This document shows positions 57,705 through 64,000 of a stretch of DNA of 64,000 nt, piece by piece (the first letter of the stretch is position 1; every line of letters begins with the position of its first letter). The translations under genes were made by a program, and so were the position numbers. Where the stretch lies: NCBI GenBank assembly GCA_021018995.1, contig CM037593.1, positions 34,609,810-34,673,809 on the forward strand, read 5' to 3'. Source of the stretch: Chloranthus sessilifolius (taxonomy: Eukaryota; Streptophyta; Magnoliopsida; Chloranthales; Chloranthaceae). The notes under the pieces are model-generated. The model searched no databases, had not been told where the DNA came from, and saw only the letters and a list, made by a program, of their open reading frames with translations.

Positions 57705-57890
57705 AAAAGATGACCCACGTAGGGTAGACGCTGCGTGGGTCCCAAACCCTCTCTCGCATCTCTTTTTCTCCTTTTTCTCTCTCCATGATCCACGCAGGAT
57801 GGGCTCTGCGTGGGTCCCATCCTCAAACTCTCCTCTTTATCTTTTCTTTTCTCTTTCTTTTTCCCTTGTTGGGGCCCACACAAGGAGACC
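57705..57890. repeat. Dyad minisatellite, left part
   Basis: Two to three units, each with a dyad of the type ACCCACGCAGG...CTGCGTGGGTCCC followed by a C/T-rich spacer (CTCTTTTTCTCC). Units are roughly 70-100 bases. The array continues at 62942 on the other side of the inserted gypsy element. Confidence 0.75.
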
Positions 57891-58488
57891 TGATGCAGGT
57901 ACTAACACAATGCGATTTAGATGGGCTGAGATTAATTGAAGATTAATAAAAGTAACTGAAATATAAATCGTCTTAACAAATTAACATGGAAAATGAAAAG
58001 ATTTCCAATTACATGATTTGCAATAGTCCAAACTAGTGTTACTTTCGCTGCACATTTTCTTCCTGGATCTAGAAGACTAGGGTTCTTAGGCGAACATCTA
58101 GATCTTCAACAGTTTAGGAATTCGAACAAACTTACAAAGGAGTTCTTTCGAAAATGAGCGGATTTAACAAAGAGAAATGAGATTCTAGGCAATTAGAATT
58201 CAAATAGGATTATAGGTAGAATGAAAAAAAACAAGAATCAAATACTTATGCCTTCAACTGAGATAAAAGTGGATATGAAGATTGAATGATCGGCTTCACA
58301 CCAACCACACGCGTATAGAAGAATCACTCTTCTATTTTGAGAGAATCGCACTCTTGAAGGAAAACATCTCGTTTTCAATTTGCATAGCAAAGTTCATAAT
58401 CATTAATTCAATAAAAAATAGTCCTTACAAAGCCTTTTATAGGCATTTTACAAACATATTCGAAATTTGAAAATAAATAACTAACTGT
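57891..58488 (-). repeat. 3' LTR of third gypsy element, truncated
   Basis: Matches 62181-62780 closely, then stops at AACTGTA and continues into integrase. The missing 160-170 bases are the start of U3. The TATA box (58433-58441, CCTATAAAAGG on the minus strand) is kept. Confidence 0.88.
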
Positions 58489-58773
58489 AGCGTTCTTGCT
58501 CGCATCTGAAGCCTTTGAACAAGCTATGAAATGGGCCATTTTAGAGAAACAATCCACAATAATAAATATCGAGTCATGTTTGTGCAGAGTCTTAGGAAGC
58601 CCTAGCACAAAATCCATAGACAGGTCCTGCCACGGAATGTGTGGCACCGGTAAGGGAGTATACAACGTGTTTTGTTTCCTTTGTTTAGCTAGTTGGCAAA
58701 CATGACATTGATTAATGCTTTTGATGACATTTCGTGCAAGATTAGGCCAATAGAATCTATCTTCGACCAACAC
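58489..58773 (-). pseudogene. Integrase fragment of third gypsy element
   Basis: Minus strand: VLVEDRFYWPNLARNVIKSI, then the zinc-binding Cys pair CHVCQLAKQRKQNTLYTPLP and the start of the catalytic core, WQDLSMDFVLGLPK (first catalytic Asp) and FSKMAHFIACSKASDASKN. The other two catalytic residues and the C-terminus, with any chromodomain, were lost in the deletion that joins it to the LTR. Confidence 0.85.
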
Positions 58774-60600
58774 AACAGTTTTGTCGTGGTCGAAGTGCCT
58801 AGCAACACCTCCGACGTGTAATTCCCAAACGAGGAAGTCTCATAGAGAAGTGCGAGGAATACACAAACGATGTTTCAAAATAAATACCCATCCTGTAGGG
58901 TATACTTACATGTTTTGTCGGATTGACCATTCACAAGTGAAGTATATTCTTGTCCAAAATCTGGACACGTAGGATAGTCTTCTGATAAACGGTCAAATCC
59001 AGTTACTTCGACACTCATAGAATGCAATGTTGCCACTCTACGGCTTAGAGCATCTCCGGCTCTATGTTTTAAGCTAGAGGTGGACCCTTGAAGTTGTTTA
59101 ACCCATTTCACATGTCTTGGGTTTAATTTCTTTTGTGAGTTCGAAATTTTTAGAGCCTCGTGATTGGAGTATAGAACGAATTCGTGTGGGAACAAATAGT
59201 GCTTCCAATACTTGAGAGATTAGACTACCACATAAAATTCCTTGTCATAAGTAGAGTATTTTTGTTTGGCATCGTTTAGCTTTTCACTGAAAAAAGCTAT
59301 AGGATGATCTTCTTGGCTTAATACTCCACCAATACTCACTCTAAAAGCATCACATGCCACTTCAAAGACTTTAGAGAAGTTTGGAAGGCTCATTACAGGG
59401 GCTTCCGTTATACGGGATTTAATTTTCCTAAATGCCCTTGCCGCAGTAGGTGTCTAACTAAATTCTCCTTCTTAATACAATCGGTGATAGGGGCTGTGAT
59501 TGTGCTGAAATTTCGGATGAATCTCCTATAAAATGTTGTTAACCTATGGAAACTTCGTACTTTGTGAATATTCTTAGGTTCAGGTCACTTAATAATAGCC
59601 TTGACCTTTTCCGGGTCCGCAGCCATTCCTTCGGAATTCACAACAAATCCTAAGAAGATAACGCTAGTCGTCATGAAGGTACACTTCTTTAGATTTGCGT
59701 ACAATTTCTCTCTTCTGAGGATTATACAGACCTGTCTCAAATGATCTAAGTGTTGTTCCTTGTTGCGGTTATAGATAAGGATATCATCAAAATAAACCAC
59801 AAGAAACTTGCCCATGAAAGGTCTCAACACTCGTGTCATGAGACGCATAAAAGTGCCAGGGGCATTCGAAATCCGAACGGTATGATAAACTATTTGTATA
59901 AACCATCTTTGATTTTAAAGGTAGTCTTCCATTCACCTCCTAGACGAACTCTAACTTGGTGGTATCCGCTCTTCAAATTAATCTTTGAGAAGATGGTGGC
60001 ACCAACCATCATATCTAACATGTTGTCCAATCTCGGTATAGAAAACTGGTATTTGACCGTGATTTTGTTGATAGCGTGGCTATCGATGCACATCCTCCAA
60101 GAGCCGTCTTTATTGGGTGCGAGCAATGCTAGCACGACACATGGACTTATGCTTTCTTTGATGAATCCCTTCTGTAGGAGTTCATCAATTTGCCTTTTCA
60201 ACTCCAAGTGTTTGGAGGGGTTCATGCGATAGTAAGGCAAATTTGGGATGGTAGAACCAGGAATCAAATCAATAGCATGTTGAATGTTTCTTAAAGGTGG
60301 TAATTCATTTGGGAGGTCTATGGGATAGACATCTTGCAACTCCCTCATGATGGATTCGACCCCTTGGGGAAACTTAATACTCGATTCCTTATTTGATTCC
60401 ACAGTTACGAGAACATAGACAACATTCTCTTCCTTGACACTTTGTGCAAACTCTATGAGGCTAACAATATTGATAGCCTTAGTTGGTTTCTCTTTTTTTA
60501 TAGCACCTTTATCCATTGATTTGTTTGTTTTCCCGGCTGGCGCTCTAAACCTTTGTGTATTAAGGAACACACGTTCAATTTGCCGAACAATGTGACATCA
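58774..60600 (-). pseudogene. RT and RNase H of third gypsy element
   Basis: From 60570 on the minus strand: a pre-RT linker (LRNIQHAIDLIPGSTIPNLP), YRMNPSKHLELKRQIDELLQ, KGFIKESISPC, then DGSWRMCIDSHAINKITVKY, FSKINLKSGYHQVRV and the catalytic [11 protein letters not shown] near 59780. The thumb has [11 protein letters not shown] and [13 protein letters not shown]. RNase H reads in pieces: FPHEFVLYSNHEALKI and a damaged DALSRR end (58875-59480). A frameshift at about 59880 and several stops inactivate it. Asp replaces the usual middle residue in YFDD, a normal variant. Confidence 0.85.
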
Positions 60601-60900
60601 TTGTCAAACAACTAGGGCCTCCCAAGGATGATATGCCCTACCTCCATAGGCACAACATCGCACCACAAGGTATCCTTATACGATCCAAACTGTATAGGCA
60701 CCTGACTTTTATGTGACACTGGGATGGACGAAGAATCAACCCAAGCTACCTTATAATGTCGTGGGTGATGAACGGGTTTAAGTCCCAATCGAGAAACTGT
60801 GCTCTCGGAAACGACATTAGTGCAACTTCCACTGTCGACTATAACCTTACACGCTTTCTCATCACACTTGGCAATGGTATAAAAGATATTATCCCTTCGC
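60601..60900 (-). pseudogene. Protease of third gypsy element
   Basis: On the minus strand KACKVIVDSGSCTNVVS (near 60810-60860) is the retropepsin active site (D-S-G-S). It is followed by LGLKPVHHPRHYKVAWVDSS and, after IQFG, a segment ending IILGRP, the conserved protease end (I-x-LGRPW). No large deletion is seen, but stops occur on either side. Confidence 0.75.
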
Positions 60901-62118
60901 CAATCATCACTCTCCTTGGATTGGGCTAGGGCACATCTAAGCGCCTGTGAGGTATTATTCTCCTCAACAGGGTAGGAGATTTCTCGAAGACACGCTACAG
61001 TCTTTTCTGCTATGTGATCTTCTTCATCACTAGAAAATGATTCGGGTCCATAGATTTCTACTCCTCCATCTCTCTATTCTTCTTCAATTTCTTCTGAAAT
61101 GAACAAATTACGGGTAGGACACTAAGATGCAAAATGTTTGAATCCCTGACACCTGTAGCATTTGCCTTGACCGCCATTTCTGGGGCCCTCTGTCATTGGA
61201 TTTTTACCCTTATCAGCTCTAATTACCGGATTGGTAATTGAATTAGATTTAGCCGATTGGGGGTTGACAAAAAATTTAGATTCAGAGTAGTTGGGCTTAT
61301 AACCGGACCCACTAACATCAAAACGTCTTGTTTAAGGGGTCTTAAGGTATTGCTCAAATTCTTCAACCATAGAGAAACATTCGTCTAGATCGGTACAAGA
61401 TATGAAATAAGTTCTCTTTGTAACTCAGGGCGGAGACCTGTTCGAAATCGAGATAGGGTAACCTTTTCCTGTATATTAGCTTGGAACATAAAGTTTTCGA
61501 ACTTGTCGATGTATTCAGTGACTGACATATTCCCTTGGCGAAGTGATTGCAATTGATCAAGAAGACGTTCATCATAGGATAGAGGAACATACTTCTTATT
61601 CAATTGGACCTTCATGTCACCCCATGTGGAGATGGGTGGAAGACCTTGTGAATGTCTACGACGCTAATACCCATCTAGTAAAGTCTCGCTTGACCCATAA
61701 GCTTGACTTTGGAAAACTGGACCTTGCGCTCTTCAGACATGGCATACCATTCAAAATAGGCTTCCATGCCAGTCACTCATTCTAAATAGACTTTGGGTTG
61801 AATGGGAGCATCCATCTTGACAGATTTCATGATTTTATCATCTTAATTAGGTGGTAGATCACAACGAAGAGGACCATCTCTCCTACGATCATTGTTGTGG
61901 TCTCGAAGGTGGTCATCTGAGATAACCCCATTCATTTCATTGACACGATTTATTAGATTGTCATGCCTGGTTTGTTCACGTAGTTGATTTTGTAATTGTG
62001 TATGATACGCAAGCATTTGGGCTTGAAGTTTAGTTTGATTCGTAGCCAATTTAGTTGTAAGTTTCTTAATAAGGACTTTGAACCTATCGGACTCCATAAT
62101 GATACAAGATAATGACAA
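60901..62118 (-). pseudogene. Gag of third gypsy element
   Basis: Begins near 62095 with MESDRFKVLIKKLTTKLATN, a helical, Gln-rich N-terminus (QTKLQAQMLAYHTQLQNQL). The gag core follows in another frame: MKVQLNKKYVPLSYDERLLD, LRQGNMSVTEYIDKF and LSRFRTGLRPELQREL (61385-61615). A single zinc knuckle with CYRCQGFKHFAS lies near 61115-61165, its last part hit by a stop. Frameshifts at about 61620-61840 and 61340 break the frame. Confidence 0.8.
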
Positions 62119-62165
62119 TGAAATATGAAATCTACATGAATGCTGACACTCCTAAACTAATTGTT

Positions 62166-62176
62166 CTCTGATACCA
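62166..62176 (-). other. Primer binding site, third gypsy element
   Basis: TGGTATCAGAG on the minus strand, just inside the 5' LTR that ends TGCATCA. It fits initiator tRNA-Met. Confidence 0.85.
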
Positions 62177-62180
62177 AATC

Positions 62181-62941
62181 TGATGCAGGTACTAACACAA
62201 TGCGATTTAGATGGGCTGAGATTAATTGAAGATTAATAAAAATAACTGAAATATAAATCGTCTTAACAAATTAACACGGAAAATGAAAAGATTTCCAATT
62301 ACAGGATTTGCACTAGCCCAAACTAGTGTTACTTTCGCTGCACATTTCCTTCCTGGATCTAGAAGACTAGGGTTCTTAGGTGAATATCTAGATCTTCAAC
62401 AGTTTAGGAATTCAAACAAACTTACGAAGGAGTTCTTTAAAAAATGAGAGGATTTAACAAAGAGAAATGGGATTTTAGGCAATTAGAATTCAAATAGGAT
62501 TATAGGTAGAATGAAAGAAAACAAGAATCAAATACTTACGCCTTCAATTGAGATAAAGGTGGATATGAAGATTGAATGATCGGCTTCGCACCAACCACAC
62601 GCGTATAGAAGAATCACTCTTCTATTTTGAGAGAATCACACTCTCGAAGGAAAACATCTCGTTTTCAATTTGCATAGCAAAGTTCATAATCATTAATTCA
62701 ATAAAAATAGTCCTTACAAAGCCTTTTATAGGCATTTTACAAGCATATTCGAAATTTGAAAATAAATAACTAACTGTAACCACACATATTCGAAATTTGA
62801 AAATAAATAACCAACTGTAACCGCCAATAATTAATTGTAACCGCTAGTAACTAACTGAAACTTCACGGATGTCCGTCATCGTGACGTTTCTTTCGCCTCT
62901 GATAAATCACAGGTGATTCTTTAAATTTGATGTCCCCATCA
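62181..62941 (-). repeat. 5' LTR of third gypsy element
   Basis: 761 bases, starting TGATGGGGAC and ending CCTGCATCA on the minus strand, with a TATA box CCTATAAAAGG (62722-62730) about 215 bases in. A 50-base piece with ATTCGAAATTTGAAAATAA is duplicated near 62745-62820 on the inner side. No palindrome array of the kind seen in the long LTRs is present. Confidence 0.9.
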
Positions 62942-63395
62942 AGACCCCTGCATGGGTCCCTTTCTTCGGCCCCCTTCTTTTTCTCTTTAAGTGAGGCCCA
63001 CATAGGGTCACTCCTTGCGTGGGTCCCAACTCATATTTTTCTCTTATTTTCTCTCTTTCTCTTCCTATTTTCGTTCCCTCACTTTCCTCCTTTATCTCTC
63101 AAAGTGAGACCTACGCAGGGTCACTCCTTGCGTGGGTCCCACTCCTATTCTTTCTCTTCTTCTCCTCCTTTTTCTCTTCATTCTCTCTCATTGGGATCCA
63201 TGCAGGTCATCCTGCGTGGATCAGTCCCACTCCATCTCTCTTCTTTTCTTCTTTCTTTCTTTCTTTCTCTCTCGAAGTGAGACCCATGCAGGGTCACGTG
63301 CGTGGGTCCTACTCCATCTCTCTCTCTCTCTTCTCTATCTCCTACTTTCTCTCTCATGTGACCCATGTGGGGATCAACCTGCGCGGGTCCATTTA
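62942..63395. repeat. Dyad minisatellite, right part
   Basis: Continuation of the array at 57705-57890. About five units with CCCACGCAGGGTCAC-like and TGCGTGGGTCCCA-like dyad arms, separated by pyrimidine-rich spacers rich in CTCTTT and TTCTCTC. The open frames of Ser/Leu/Phe-rich protein across it are low-complexity artefacts. Confidence 0.75.
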
Positions 63396-63756
63396 AAATT
63401 TAATAAATAAAAAAGAAGGGGAAAACTGCTTTGGCAGCCCGTTCTCTTACAAACACCCTAAAATTGCCGAAATGCTGTGTGAGTCTAACCCACGTCCCTC
63501 AAATCTCATTGGTTTGAGGGCTGCGTAGGTGACAATCTTCACCACCTGCGCAGAAATAATCGTTGCATCTTATCGATCCGCGTGACGCTTGAGACTTATG
63601 CAACCCTTTTTTATCGTAGATCTCATTAAAAGACATAGAGACCGTCGGATGATAACTTCGAGTAACCATCGCGGCAACTCTATAAATAGCACATAAGATA
63701 ATGACCGAAGGATCATCATTCCGTACAAAATAATCGCTCCGTGATTGACCATACTG
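63396..63756. other. Non-coding sequence with TATA-like box
   Basis: No gene seen. CTATAAATAGC at about 63680-63691, followed after some 70 bases by a tandem repeat, looks like a promoter TATA box. It could belong to an LTR that continues beyond the window or to a local transcript. Nothing else supports it. Confidence 0.35.
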
Positions 63757-64000
63757 TTACTGGGGTTTCCCTCGCGGTTCTGGGCATTGATCCCTTAAAT
63801 GAAGGGTTCACACCTTAACTTCAAGATAGGAAATTCCTTTAAAATGAAAGTCGGGTTTGATGGGCAAGTGTTGGTGCTTCGGTGAGAGCCCTTACTGGGG
63901 TTTCCCTCGCGGTTCTGGGCATTGATCCCTTAAATGAAGGGTTCACACCTTAACTTCAAGATAGGAAATTCCTTTAAAATGAAAGTCGGGTTTGATGGGC
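63757..64000. repeat. 135-bp tandem repeat running off the window
   Basis: The unit 63757-63891 starts TTACTGGGGTTTCCCTCGCG and is repeated at 63892 without a difference that I can see up to the end. It continues past the window edge, so copy number is unknown. Near-identity indicates a very recent duplication or an assembly artefact. Confidence 0.85.

Larger units (their letters stand above)
57891..62941 (-). mobile_element. Third Ty3/gypsy element, internally deleted
   Basis: A minus-strand element of 5.05 kb. Full 5' LTR at 62181-62941, primer binding site 62166-62176, gag, protease, RT, RNase H and the start of integrase, then a deletion into the 3' LTR (57891-58488). The ends TGATG...ATCA and the duplication AGACC (57886-57890 and 62942-62946) are intact. 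The two LTRs differ at about two dozen of about 600 positions by my count, mostly transitions, so this is a fairly young insertion. The gag core (ERLLDQLQSLRQGNMSVTEYIDKFENF) suggests a chromovirus, but not the Tekay-like type above. Confidence 0.9.

Noticed and set aside
57503-57883. 126-codon minus-strand frame as a gene
   Set aside because: Only its last part is LINE RNase H. The rest is translated minisatellite.
62927-63410. Ser/Leu/Phe-rich frames in three phases as secreted peptides
   Set aside because: Open in all phases because of the pyrimidine-rich minisatellite. No conserved product.
63680-63691. TATA box as evidence for an integrated plant pararetrovirus
   Set aside because: No coat protein, RT or movement protein signature lies nearby. 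The motif alone is not enough.

Overview
This is a stretch of repeat-rich nuclear DNA from a flowering plant. The evidence is the set of plant-type LTR retrotransposons (Ty3/gypsy Tat and chromoviruses, Ty1/copia), their tRNA-iMet primer binding sites, a plant LINE with an RNase H tail, MITEs, and one host exon with a plant-type 5' splice site. I cannot name the species. Nearly all coding sequence belongs to transposons, and most of it is broken.

Layout. (1) 1-19073: a decayed Tat/Ogre-type Ty3/gypsy element on the + strand (gag, protease, RT, RNase H, second RNase H, integrase, long 3' UTR, 3' LTR). It is interrupted by a solo chromovirus LTR (2685-5022, TSD GAAAT) and by an LTR-like insertion (6459-8090, TSD GTGCA). 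(2) 19085-20075: an unassigned LTR-like block. (3) 20084-21947: a 5'-truncated copia pol cut by a chromovirus LTR (21948-about 24700). (4) 24701-44052: an old minus-strand chromovirus (outer element). A younger one (inner element, 26498-39704, TSD CCCGG) is nested in the outer protease gene. The inner element has about 2.6-kb LTRs, a nearly complete pol and an additional intact ORF downstream of integrase. (5) 44053-53870: two long-TIR foldback MITEs, a third inverted repeat and a degenerate L1-like LINE (45606-51366). (6) 53871-64000: the only likely host gene, exon 1 of a mitochondrial CoA/adenine-nucleotide-type carrier (54545-54739), preceded by a threefold 195-bp repeat. No second exon was found in the remaining 9.2 kb. 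That stretch holds LINE scraps, a dyad-bearing minisatellite split by a third gypsy element (57891-62941, TSD AGACC) and a 135-bp tandem repeat at the edge.

Most interesting signals. Both nested chromoviruses carry what looks like a spliceosomal intron at exactly the same codon between the gag zinc fingers and the protease (35460-35629 and 39773-39906). Removing it opens the gag-protease frame, and retaining it stops translation within a few codons. This would be a splicing switch between Gag and Gag-Pol, similar in logic to the intron known from Ogre elements. Second, each long LTR carries its own family-specific array of short perfect palindromes, starting about 400-470 bases downstream of its TATA-like box. 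In the inner element the same palindrome array also lies just upstream of the extra ORF. These are readings by eye, and the checks needed are given with each finding.
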